Positions 42,947-50,688 of a stretch of DNA of 64,000 nucleotides are shown piece by piece. Made by a program: the position numbers and the translations under genes. The stretch is from NCBI GenBank assembly GCA_964452775.1, contig CAYVQP010000002.1:115916-179915 (forward strand). Direction: 5' to 3'. How positions within the stretch are numbered: position 1 is the stretch's first letter; every line of letters starts with the position of its first letter. This stretch comes from JACKCB01 sp964452775. Its GTDB lineage: Bacteria > Chloroflexota > Anaerolineae > Promineifilales > Promineifilaceae. Under the pieces are notes generated by a model. It was not told where the DNA came from and made no database searches. It saw nothing but the letters and a program-made list of their open reading frames with translations.

Positions 42947-43231
42947 TTAAGCAATGGACTTCCATACAAGCAGGCCCCGAGCATGCAGCTCGTCAAGGAA
43001 ACGCTCCATGTCTGCAGCAAGTTGCTCCTCAGAAACCGCATACCGTTCCAGCATGGACTCCTCTATCTGGGCCATTGTGCTTGTGCCGTCCAGAAGTCGC
43101 CAAATATCCGCTCCAACACCGTTCAACACCCTGACCGCCCCAGCCCCTGGTGAGACGATGACCACGCCGTCCTCAAGTTCGCGCCAGATCACATCAACCG
43201 AGTGCATGGGGACTTGCTCCGGCTTCATCAT
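42947..43231 (-). CDS. PqqD-like protein (RiPP recognition element fold)
   Basis: A 94-residue protein with the PqqD winged-helix pattern: 'LEDGVVIVSPGAGAVRVLNGVGADIW', then 'LLDGTSTMAQIEESMLERYAV' and 'MERFLDELHARGLL'. PqqD-like domains bind leader peptides of ribosomally made, modified peptides and present them to enzymes such as radical SAM proteins. The ATG at 43231 overlaps the stop of the fibronectin-like gene (ATGA). No radical SAM enzyme or other obvious modifying enzyme is in the window. Stand-alone PqqD-like proteins also occur in exopolysaccharide and exosortase loci, which fits this neighbourhood. The partner peptide may be the Cys-rich ORF at 43685-43810. Confidence 0.82.
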   Translation of the reverse strand: MMKPEQVPMHSVDVIWRELEDGVVIVSPGAGAVRVLNGVGADIWRLLDGTSTMAQIEESMLERYAVSEEQLAADMERFLDELHARGLLVWKSIA

Positions 43232-43692
43232 AGATTGCGCAAGCCCTTCACGATCAGGAACAGGCCAATCAAGATGGCTATAGCAGCCGCTATCGGCACC
43301 CACCAGGCGACGTAGGGCGCAGTGTAATTAATGATATCGTGTTGCTCTCGGCTGTTGTCTAGCTCCACATCTTCCAGCCGGTAGTAATAAGTCTTGCCGG
43401 CGGAAACGTTTCTATCAACAAATGAGTAGCTGGCGCCGGAGGTCGCATTGCCATCGCTGGGGATCAGCGCATCGTTCAGCAATACAAAGTCGCCCGTGGG
43501 CTGTTCACTGCGGTAAACGTTGAAGCCCGCGGTATTGATCTCCGTCTCTGTCTCCCAGTCAATGCGAATTGGAGTGGCATTAGCCAGTTGAGCAATGATG
43601 ATTGCGGCGGCAAGCAGCAGCCACAAGACTCCGATGAACAATAATATCCGCTGTGAAGCTCTTTCCTGACTTAATGCCTGCACATCACTCAT
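43228..43692 (-). CDS. Small fibronectin-like membrane protein
   Basis: A 154-residue protein with an N-terminal membrane segment (about 16-38), one fibronectin III-like domain (about 42-120; 'DWETETEINTAGFNVYRSEQ', 'KTYYYRLEDVEL') and a second membrane segment (about 128-150). The domain thus lies outside, held at both ends. It is a short form of the protein at 38229-39251, and like it sits upstream of a C25 peptidase, with the PqqD-like gene in between. The stop overlaps the PqqD-like start. I know of no assigned function; a partner or chaperone of the peptidase is the natural guess. Confidence 0.75.
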   Translation of the reverse strand: MSDVQALSQERASQRILLFIGVLWLLLAAAIIIAQLANATPIRIDWETETEINTAGFNVYRSEQPTGDFVLLNDALIPSDGNATSGASYSFVDRNVSAGKTYYYRLEDVELDNSREQHDIINYTAPYVAWWVPIAAAIAILIGLFLIVKGLRNL

Positions 43693-43810
43693 TAGACTTC
43701 GCGCTAACCATGAATAAAAATTCGCATGTCATTCCAGGACACTGCACCGAGCAGGCAGCGCAGTCGGGCCTGCAGGTGTCCGTCGAGCATTTTGCGAGAG
43801 AACCACCCAT
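43685..43810 (-). CDS. Candidate Cys-rich 41-residue peptide (possible RiPP precursor)
   Basis: A 42-codon frame whose ATG (43810-43808) overlaps the stop of the tyrosine kinase gene (TGATG) and whose end overlaps the start of the fibronectin-like gene by 8 bases (ATGAGTGA), so it fills the 117-base gap exactly. The peptide has six Cys at positions 8, 13, 17, 20, 24 and 29, spaced 4-3-2-3-4, in the segment 'KCSTDTCRPDCAACSVQC'. There is no Shine-Dalgarno; reinitiation after the kinase stop would be needed. A PqqD-like protein is one gene downstream. It may be a RiPP-type precursor or a disulfide/metal peptide; a chance frame cannot be excluded, since a second open frame overlaps it. Confidence 0.4.
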   Translation of the reverse strand: MGGSLAKCSTDTCRPDCAACSVQCPGMTCEFLFMVSAKSNE

Positions 43811-45444
43811 CAACGCTTGCCGAACGAAAGCCAGCTGGGCATGCGAACGCCGCCTCGTCCTTGCCGGCGTCTGCTTCGCTTGGAAGCGTAGTCGTAGTAA
43901 CGATAGTAATCCTGATAATAGTAGCCGGAAGAGCCAACTTTCAATTGGTTGATGACCGCGCCGAGAATATTTGCGCCGCTGTTACGCAGGCGTTCCGCCG
44001 CCTGGCCGACGGAGTGCTGCCGGGTCCGGCCGGCATCTACGATCAACACACAGCCGTTGACCTGTGGGGCAAGAATGATGGCATCGGCGACGGTCAAGGC
44101 CGGCGGCGTATCGAAGATGATCAGGTCGGCTTCCTCTCGGAGCACTTCAATGATATTGCCCATACGCTGTGAATTGAGCAGTTCCGATGGGTTCGGGGGA
44201 ATTGGACCGCTGGTCAGGACTCTCAGGTTAGCGACCTTGGTAAGCTGCAGATGTTCGGTTATGGCGACGGAGTTATCCAACAGGGCTGTGGTCAATCCGC
44301 GATTGTTGGGTAGCCCGAAAACCTGATGCTGTGTGGGGCGGCGCAGATCGGCGTCAACGATGAGCACCTGCTTGCCGGTTTGAGCCATCACCACGCCCAA
44401 ATTGGCGCTGATGGTTGACTTGCCTTCGCCGGGCGACGAACTGGTAATCACCAATGTCTTGAGCTCCTCATCAATGGCAGCAAAGCCCAAATTCGTGCGG
44501 ATTACCCGAAACGCCTCTGAAATTGGGGAGCGCGGCAAATTAAAGGTGATCAGCCGGCCGGGGAGGTCATTGGCGCGAATATGCGTTACCGCGCCCAATG
44601 TAGAGATATCGGCCACCTGCTGCACCTGATCCGGCGTGCGCACCGTGTCATCCATAAACTCAACCACCGTGGCTATGCCCACGGCAATAATCGCCCCAAT
44701 CGCCGCCGCCAGGATGGTGTTGGAGACGGTCTGGGGGCGGATGGGACTATCAGGTGCGAGCGCAGGCTCTACCGGGATAAGGTTATTGCTGGCTCGCGCT
44801 TGTTCAACCCGCAGCCCTTCCAGGCTGTTAAAGGCTTCGGTATAGCGTAATTGAGCCTCTCTGCGAGATGTCTCCAGGAGAGATAGCTGGGCCAACCCCT
44901 CGGGTGACTGCGGTTCGCCCATGGCAAATATCTGCGTCTCTACCCCTCTGATTTCCTCCTGCAACGAGGTCAGCTGCGCTTGATAGCTGGCGATGGATTC
45001 GGCGAAGCGTGAATTCTCCCGCTCATTGTTCAAATCCATGAAGACATCGCCAACAGTATTAGCGATCAGCGCTGCGCGATTCGCATCCGTATCTTCTACG
45101 TCGATAACGATTATCTGCGCCTGAGAAGGCGCACTGATCGATAGGCGCCCGCTGAGTGTGTCCGCCGAAAACGGCAATTCCAGCCTCGCAGCTGTTTCTT
45201 CCAGGACCGGACGCAGACCGATCAATTCCACATAGGTAGAGGCCAGGCGCTCTTCGAATAATGCCTGTGCATATTCGTTGCCGCCGCTCTCCGGCGCTTC
45301 GTCAATGAGGAGCCTGGCGGAAGCGCGGTAAACCGGCTCCATCCTAATGTTGACCAAATATGCCGAAACACCCGCTATCAGGGCGCCCGCAAATATCAGC
45401 CAGGCCCACTTGCGGGCGAGCGCGAAATAGCGCCTAATTTCCAT
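43810..45444 (-). CDS. Wzc/GumC-like tyrosine autokinase and chain-length regulator
   Basis: A 544-residue exopolysaccharide co-polymerase with a fused BY-kinase. The Wzz part has membrane helices at about 12-32 and 235-255 and a coiled coil between. The kinase domain has Walker A 'SSPGEGKSTISANL', Walker A' 'VLIVDADLRRP' and Walker B 'LIIFDTPPAL'. The C-terminus has a Tyr cluster ('YYYQDYYRYYDY') typical of autophosphorylated tails, followed by a basic end. These proteins set polymer length and couple synthesis to export. It lies 22 bases after the small membrane protein gene and is the clearest sign that this cluster makes a polysaccharide. Confidence 0.95.
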   Translation of the reverse strand: MEIRRYFALARKWAWLIFAGALIAGVSAYLVNIRMEPVYRASARLLIDEAPESGGNEYAQALFEERLASTYVELIGLRPVLEETAARLELPFSADTLSGRLSISAPSQAQIIVIDVEDTDANRAALIANTVGDVFMDLNNERENSRFAESIASYQAQLTSLQEEIRGVETQIFAMGEPQSPEGLAQLSLLETSRREAQLRYTEAFNSLEGLRVEQARASNNLIPVEPALAPDSPIRPQTVSNTILAAAIGAIIAVGIATVVEFMDDTVRTPDQVQQVADISTLGAVTHIRANDLPGRLITFNLPRSPISEAFRVIRTNLGFAAIDEELKTLVITSSSPGEGKSTISANLGVVMAQTGKQVLIVDADLRRPTQHQVFGLPNNRGLTTALLDNSVAITEHLQLTKVANLRVLTSGPIPPNPSELLNSQRMGNIIEVLREEADLIIFDTPPALTVADAIILAPQVNGCVLIVDAGRTRQHSVGQAAERLRNSGANILGAVINQLKVGSSGYYYQDYYRYYDYASKRSRRRQGRGGVRMPSWLSFGKR

Positions 45445-45466
45445 TGCGACTCCTCGTGCCGATTAA

Positions 45467-45727
45467 TTATCCAGCGCTGCGACCGGCTCGCACCGCACCC
45501 AATATTGCTAACAGTGAAAATCCAAGCCAAACAGCGGCTTCCCAGGCAACGTCGCTCGTGCCGGCGAGGCCCAACCCAATCAGGACTATTCCCAAATAGA
45601 CTGCGACCTGAAAAGCTGGAACGGAGAACTGCTGACGAAGCGGCGACTGCTGAATAATAGCCTGATAACGATAATAGCTCAAGCCGGCCAAAATTATCGC
45701 CAGACCGGCTATCCAAAGGCTATTCAT
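45467..45727 (-). CDS. Small membrane protein, first gene of the surface operon
   Basis: An 86-residue protein with two to three hydrophobic segments and no family I recognise. The frame is open to a GTG at 45751, but the strong promoter at 45752-45779 puts the transcript start near 45745, so ATG 45727 (with GAGAG about 9 bases upstream) is the more likely start; ATG 45745 as a leaderless start is the alternative. It lies 22 bases before the tyrosine autokinase gene and is probably co-expressed with it. A role in the polymer export machinery is inferred only from position. Confidence 0.6.
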   Translation of the reverse strand: MNSLWIAGLAIILAGLSYYRYQAIIQQSPLRQQFSVPAFQVAVYLGIVLIGLGLAGTSDVAWEAAVWLGFSLLAILGAVRAGRSAG

Positions 45728-45751
45728 CAGTACTACTCTCAGCATGCGCAC

Positions 45752-45779
45752 ATTATAGCACAGGCAGGCGTGCTCTCAA
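45752..45779 (-). promoter_or_regulatory. Promoter of surface/exopolysaccharide operon
   Basis: On the minus strand TTGAGA (45779-45774), a 16-base spacer and a perfect TATAAT (45757-45752). It precedes the small membrane protein and tyrosine kinase genes and may drive the long minus-strand run that follows. Confidence 0.7.
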
Positions 45780-45821
45780 GCGCGCAGGCCGCGAATTGCG
45801 CCAGTACAATTGTCCGCGGAA

Positions 45822-47813
45822 TCAGGCGGGTAGGCTAACGTAGGCAATCGCCAGGAGAGTGAGGAGCAGTAGTACGGCGGCCGCGACCAGCAACCTGCGC
45901 GGCGTGATGACCGGCTTCAACAGAAAACGGCCGGGCAAACTCAACGTCCTGCCCCCTGCGCTAGTCACCTCGACCTGAAAGCGAACAAGCGCCGCCGATC
46001 CCCAAAAGGGCCGCCGCCCGATCTCCAAAGTAAGGTCAGATTCACCATTCTCGCCGGGGGCAAGGCGTATGGCAGGGGGTGCGGCGACAATGTCCAGCGT
46101 ATTATCCTGGGCAGATGCATGAACATTGAACGTGGTGGTCGTGTTGCCGCTATTGTGCAGGAGCAGCCGGCACGTCCGGCAGCCGCGCAGCACCTGTGGT
46201 TGCAAACTGCCGGCATAGTGAACAAAGGGCAGCAGCGTGATTGTCGCCGGCAATGATAGTCGCTCGCTTTCACCGTTCTCGAGAATCGCCCTCACTACGA
46301 AGGGCCAGCGCCCTGAGGTGGAGCCGCTCTCTCGCGGTGGACTGATGACCAGCGGAACTGCTCCCTCGCTTCGAGGCGGAAGGGTCACGGGGTCGCCGTC
46401 GTTCTTCAGCCAGGGCTCCGGAATACCGTCTACTGCCAGCCGTACCCGTCGCACCGCCGGATGGCCGTTGAATACGCGCAGAGTGAAGTGCGCTAACTCG
46501 CCCGGCTGAATGCGGGCGGAGTCTGGTTCAATTGAGAGCCGGGAACTCTCGCCGGCAGCCGGCTCTGTTATTGGCGCGAAGCTGCTGGAGTGGAGCTCCA
46601 TCGTCGCCGGCAGCCGGCGGATTGTGTAAGGACCGACCCGGAGCGTCTCACCGGTTCGCCAGACGCGGGGAGTATCCACGCCGACCGGCTCACCCTCTAA
46701 TAGCGTACTGTTTGTGCTGGCAAGATCGACCACCAGCCATTGTCCCTCTGCTTCCAGCAGTCGAAGATGATGGCGGGAGACACCGCCGTCGGGCAGCACG
46801 ATGTCATTGTCCTTGGCGCGCCCGATGGTGAACATCGGTTGATCCAGCCTAAAGGATGCATATTCCTGGCCGAGATATGACGCGATCAGCAGCGGCGCAT
46901 TCCCGGAGTTAGCTGCCTGCAGGGCCGGCTCTGCTGCCGGCGCGACCACGACGGACGATGGAATCAGGCTAACCCCCGATACGACCGGCGCCGGCCCGCC
47001 CGGCCTCCCTTCGGTGAGCAATTGGGAGGCTTCGGCCAGCGACTCGCGCAGCTCATCCGCTGTCTGAAAGCGCAGTTCGGGCCGTGCAGCCAGCGTACGC
47101 TCGAGAATGCCGGCCACCGCAGCAGGAAGGTTAGTTGGCGGCGACGGTTCAACTACCGGATGCTCGCTGTCCTGTGCCGCCGCAGGGGAACCCATCACCA
47201 GCTGGTAAAACATCGTTGCTAACGACTGAACGTCTTCAAGCGCTACACTGGTTGAAGCGTCGCTCATTGTGCGCTCTGCTGACATCGTTGCTTGCTGCAC
47301 GGCGGCCAGCCCAAAGCCCGTAATCTTCGCCCGCAGGGGTGGTTCGCCGCGCCGGACGGGGTGAGGCAACCGATTGACGTACAGCCTCTCCAGCTTGATA
47401 TCGCCGTGCGCGACGCCTACTGCATGCGCGTAAGCCAGCGCGTCCGCTGCCTGTTCAATGAGGAAGATTGCTTCATCAAGCTTTATGGCCTGGCGCCGGG
47501 CGGCTGAGCGTCTCAAGTAATTGTCCAGGTTGAGGCCGGGGACGTATTCGGCGCTCAAATAGAACTCGCCATCGTGCTCTGCGATTTCATAGAGCTCCGC
47601 TATTGAGGGATGGTGAAGGCCGGCGGCGGCCTTTATGGCGGTGAGAAAGGGCTCGCGAAAACCTGGTCGTAGCGCGATTGCCCGCGGGACCACGAGCAAT
47701 GCGATGGGCCGATCCAGGGTCAGATCGCGGGCCAAATAGACGGGGCCGAGGCTGCCTTCGGACAGCAGTGATTCAACCTGGAACCTGGCCAGCCGCTGGC
47801 TATCTACGATCAT
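45822..47813 (-). CDS. Pseudokinase-FHA membrane protein
   Basis: A 663-residue relative of the kinase at 17292-20675 with the same order: kinase fold, FHA domain ('FTIGRAKDNDIVLPDGGVSRHH'), Ig-like region ('SARIQPGELAHFTLRVFNG') and one C-terminal membrane segment, but nothing after it. Key kinase residues are lost: the VAVK Lys is Leu40, the helix-C Glu is Ala, HRDxKxxN reads HGDIKLER (Asn to Arg143), and DFG is GFG (Gly166). Asp138 and Lys140 remain. It should bind but not phosphorylate. Start ATG 47813 is chosen over TTG 47831. It lies 24 bases after the lipoprotein gene and upstream of the surface operon. Confidence 0.85.
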   Translation of the reverse strand: MIVDSQRLARFQVESLLSEGSLGPVYLARDLTLDRPIALLVVPRAIALRPGFREPFLTAIKAAAGLHHPSIAELYEIAEHDGEFYLSAEYVPGLNLDNYLRRSAARRQAIKLDEAIFLIEQAADALAYAHAVGVAHGDIKLERLYVNRLPHPVRRGEPPLRAKITGFGLAAVQQATMSAERTMSDASTSVALEDVQSLATMFYQLVMGSPAAAQDSEHPVVEPSPPTNLPAAVAGILERTLAARPELRFQTADELRESLAEASQLLTEGRPGGPAPVVSGVSLIPSSVVVAPAAEPALQAANSGNAPLLIASYLGQEYASFRLDQPMFTIGRAKDNDIVLPDGGVSRHHLRLLEAEGQWLVVDLASTNSTLLEGEPVGVDTPRVWRTGETLRVGPYTIRRLPATMELHSSSFAPITEPAAGESSRLSIEPDSARIQPGELAHFTLRVFNGHPAVRRVRLAVDGIPEPWLKNDGDPVTLPPRSEGAVPLVISPPRESGSTSGRWPFVVRAILENGESERLSLPATITLLPFVHYAGSLQPQVLRGCRTCRLLLHNSGNTTTTFNVHASAQDNTLDIVAAPPAIRLAPGENGESDLTLEIGRRPFWGSAALVRFQVEVTSAGGRTLSLPGRFLLKPVITPRRLLVAAAVLLLLTLLAIAYVSLPA

Positions 47814-47837
47814 CAGAGGAATCGCGCCCAACAGGCG

Positions 47838-49343
47838 TCATTGACCTTCCGTTAGCCTTACCAAATAGTCGGAAGACAGCAGATTAAATTCCTCGACCTG
47901 AAGCGTGTAGAGTCCTGAACGGGGTAATGTGAACGTCGCTTGCTCTGATTGGCCGCCGGGTCGCTGATCAACAAAGCCGTCTGACAGTTCGTCAAATTCC
48001 GGCGTGTAAAGCAGAAATCGCAAGTCCGATGAGTCGTTGGGCGTCAGGCTAATGGTAATCTCATCGCCTTCCTCGCCATAAAAATGCCAGAAGTCCAGCC
48101 GGTTGGCCGGCATCTGTGTGTTTTTTGTGTCACCGTATTTGAGCAAGCCTACAAAATAGAGAAAATCAAACGACAGGCCATCGTCAAGTGTAAATGAATA
48201 GTCTGCGCCGCGATCATCAATGTCGTGGACGATGATGCGGAACTCGGCGTCGTCTTCCACTACAAAGCCTTCAATCCGCTCCACCTCGCCGGCTCCAACG
48301 TCGTTCTTCTCGAGAAGTAGTTTGCCTTCTTGGTCCAGCAATTTGACCACAGGATCAAACTCGGCGGGCATGACCAGCCCGAGCGTAATGGTTGTTCCCG
48401 CCTCAACGGAGATAGTGTATGCGTGTCGCGTTCCCGGCTCTAGCGTATCCAGCACAAGGGAATGAAAGCCGGCATCGCCCATGTCAACCACTGCCGCCTC
48501 GCCGGGAGTTGCGGACCCGGTTGGGGTGGGTGTTTCGGCGCCCGGCGTGAGGTTGGGCGTCGGAGACGGGCCATCCGTCGGAGAGCTTTCCGGCGTCGGG
48601 GTTCCGTCCTCATTGGTTGCTGCTTCGGTTGGAGTCTCTGTGGCGGTCCCTTCTATTTCGGGAGTAGGCGATAATGCCTCGACGGTTTGGGTGGCAAACG
48701 GCGTGCCTGCTGATGGCGGTGTAGCGATAGGCAGAGGAGGTCGGGTAGCGCTGGGCGTCCCATTGCTTCCTCCTAGTCCAGGGCCGGGAGTTGCTGAAGG
48801 CGCTTCGGCTAACGGCGTGCCTTCCTGGCCAGGCAACGGCGACGTGGCCGCCTCTGCGCCGGAGGGGGTAAGCGTCATGCTGACCAGTGGCCTGGGTTCC
48901 AACAACTCAGTCACTTCCAGATACCACATTTCAACGTTTTCGGCGCGCTTACCGCATCCGATGGCTCCGGACCACAGTCGCCAGGTTCCCTCCGCGGTTA
49001 CGGTCAGGCCGGTTGGGAGCAGCTTGCTGATGTCCTCAAACTTGCTGCCGGCCTGGGCAACCCAACCTTCGGCGACTACTGACCAGGTCGCCGGGCCGGG
49101 GCGAGGGTTGCTGTCAGCGCACGCAAGCTGCGCCAGGGGCTGAAATTCGCCCGTGATCTGGATGCGCTTGTCTCGATAGGCAGCGGGATTGGCCGCCAGA
49201 TCGCTCAGAGATACAGGCTCGGCAGACACGAACTCGGCCACAAAGGTGCCGCCAACTTTCTCGTCCGGTTCCTCAGTGCGCCGGCAAGCTGCGGAAACTG
49301 CTACCAGCATGAGCAACAACGGGATAGTAAAATACCACTTCAT
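47838..49343 (-). CDS. Lipoprotein with OB-like domain, Thr/Pro linker and PPC-type domains
   Basis: A 501-residue secreted lipoprotein. The signal peptide ends in lipobox 'VSAACRRT'. Residues about 40-150 look like a small OB-type beta domain ('YRDKRIQITGEFQ'). About 130 residues of Thr/Pro/Ser linker follow. The C-terminal ~220 residues hold two beta domains like bacterial pre-peptidase C-terminal (PPC) domains ('AYTISVEAGTTITLGLVMPAEFDPVVKL', 'DFWHFYGEEGDEITISLTP'). These may bind matrix or partner proteins. It is followed closely by the pseudokinase gene, suggesting a sensor and extracellular partner, which is inferred. Confidence 0.78.
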   Translation of the reverse strand: MKWYFTIPLLLMLVAVSAACRRTEEPDEKVGGTFVAEFVSAEPVSLSDLAANPAAYRDKRIQITGEFQPLAQLACADSNPRPGPATWSVVAEGWVAQAGSKFEDISKLLPTGLTVTAEGTWRLWSGAIGCGKRAENVEMWYLEVTELLEPRPLVSMTLTPSGAEAATSPLPGQEGTPLAEAPSATPGPGLGGSNGTPSATRPPLPIATPPSAGTPFATQTVEALSPTPEIEGTATETPTEAATNEDGTPTPESSPTDGPSPTPNLTPGAETPTPTGSATPGEAAVVDMGDAGFHSLVLDTLEPGTRHAYTISVEAGTTITLGLVMPAEFDPVVKLLDQEGKLLLEKNDVGAGEVERIEGFVVEDDAEFRIIVHDIDDRGADYSFTLDDGLSFDFLYFVGLLKYGDTKNTQMPANRLDFWHFYGEEGDEITISLTPNDSSDLRFLLYTPEFDELSDGFVDQRPGGQSEQATFTLPRSGLYTLQVEEFNLLSSDYLVRLTEGQ

Positions 49344-49582
49344 TCCATCTGCCTATTCGAGGACTCAACGACCTATGCTCAATGGTCTTTTCGCCAGATC
49401 AGGACAATACCTCGTAGGTCTATTGACAGTAAATTCTGGAGCAAGCGTACTCTATCAGACCGGCGGGGTTTCAGTAGAGACTTAGCGAGAGTACCGCTCA
49501 GTAGCGCTGGCCCATCTAGACCGAAATTGTAGCATATTACCGGCGCGCTCAGGCAATGTGACGCCGGCATGCGGAGATGCTA

Positions 49583-50572
49583 ATGAAACTGGAAGATAAG
49601 GTATATGGACCAATTGAGGTTTATGACCCAGTACTAATGGCATTGCTGTCGTCGCCGGCGCTTAGGCGGCTGGCAGGCGTTTTGCAGCACGGCATCAGCG
49701 CACTGATTGGAGTCACGCAGCCCGTCACACGCTATGAGCATTCAGCCGGTGTCATGCAGATGATCAGGCTGCTCGGCGGATCCCTGGAGGAGCAAATCGC
49801 CGGACTGTTGCACGATGTCAGTCACACCGTCTTCAGCCATGTGATTGATTATGTGGTAGAAGGCCACATTAGCCAGAGCTATCATGATGAGATGAAGGCC
49901 GGATACCTCGCGCAAACTGAAATTCCGGAGTTATTGCACAGGTTTGGTTACGATTGGAGTGACTTCCTGGACGAGACCAGGTTTCCGCTATTGGAGCAGC
50001 CGGCTCCCCGACTCTGCGCGGACCGGCTGGACTACTTCTTCCGCGATTCCCTCGAGTTGAGAATTGCTACACCGGCCTTGGTGCAGCGGTCACTATCGAA
50101 CCTGACTGTAAGTGAAGGTCGAATCGTTGTGCGTGACCTGCCAATTGCTCGATGGATGGCCTATACATACATTGCGGCAGATGACATGAGTTGGGCAAAC
50201 TTCCGCGAGGTCGGCATATATCAGCTGGCCGCACAGGCAATCCGGCAAGGCTTGGCCTTAGGCGCGATTACAAAGGCAGATTTCTGGGGAGAGGATGCAG
50301 ACATATGGGCAAGGCTGGCGGTCTACCCGGATCCGCTGCTGAGCCGGCAGCTCGCCCTGGTGAGTCCAGCGACGCGCTTCGTGTGGGATGAGGAGCAGCC
50401 GACTTTCAGGGTAGGTACCAAGGTGCGTACGATCGATCCGGAGGTGCTGACAGATGCCGGAGTACGCTCCCTGTCCGAATTGGACGAGTCGTTTGCGCGC
50501 TATCGAGAGCGGTACATTGCCGGCAAAGCAGGCGAGTGGCCGATGAAGGTAATTTCCGCCGATTCCGAGTGA
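49583..50572 (+). CDS. HD-domain phosphohydrolase
   Basis: A 329-residue HD-superfamily protein, related to dGTPase-like and SamHD1-like hydrolases. Metal ligands are seen in 'TRYEHSAGVMQM', 'GLLHDVSHTVFSHV' (the HD pair) and 'LCADRLDYFF'. The start ATG 49583 has GGAG 6 bases upstream; ATG 49577 in frame is weaker. It is preceded by a 239-base region shared with the divergent lipoprotein gene, in which TTGACA (near 49424) is present without a good -10. Possible substrates are nucleotides; the family does not allow a closer call. Confidence 0.82.
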   Translation: MKLEDKVYGPIEVYDPVLMALLSSPALRRLAGVLQHGISALIGVTQPVTRYEHSAGVMQMIRLLGGSLEEQIAGLLHDVSHTVFSHVIDYVVEGHISQSYHDEMKAGYLAQTEIPELLHRFGYDWSDFLDETRFPLLEQPAPRLCADRLDYFFRDSLELRIATPALVQRSLSNLTVSEGRIVVRDLPIARWMAYTYIAADDMSWANFREVGIYQLAAQAIRQGLALGAITKADFWGEDADIWARLAVYPDPLLSRQLALVSPATRFVWDEEQPTFRVGTKVRTIDPEVLTDAGVRSLSELDESFARYRERYIAGKAGEWPMKVISADSE

Positions 50573-50607
50573 GGCGGCAAGGTCCCGTGCGAATTCCGGC
50601 AATCGCG

Positions 50608-50636
50608 TTGCTATTTGTGATCTATCGCATTATAAT
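50608..50636 (+). promoter_or_regulatory. Promoter of Lrp-family regulator gene
   Basis: TTGCTA (50608-50613), a 17-base spacer and a perfect TATAAT (50631-50636). An AT-rich dyad, AATT-GGTTTT-AATT, follows at about 50634-50647 over the start region and could be where the regulator acts on its own gene. Confidence 0.7.
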
Positions 50637-50688
50637 TGGTTTTAATTGTAACCTAGATAGCGTCCCCAGGTTAAAGAATTAGAAGACT

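Noticed and set aside
42947..43231. Pyrroloquinoline quinone biosynthesis
   Set aside because: A PqqD-like protein alone does not indicate PQQ; no pqqA, B, C or E is in the window.
43704..43937. A 77-codon minus-strand frame over the end of the tyrosine kinase gene and the following gap
   Set aside because: It overlaps the real kinase C-terminus in another frame, has no ribosome-binding site and no family character. It does compete with the Cys-rich frame for the same DNA, which is why that one has only moderate confidence.
49344..49582. TTGACA near 49424 as a promoter for the HD-domain gene
   Set aside because: No acceptable -10 hexamer stands at 16-18 bases from it; left as unassigned divergent DNA.
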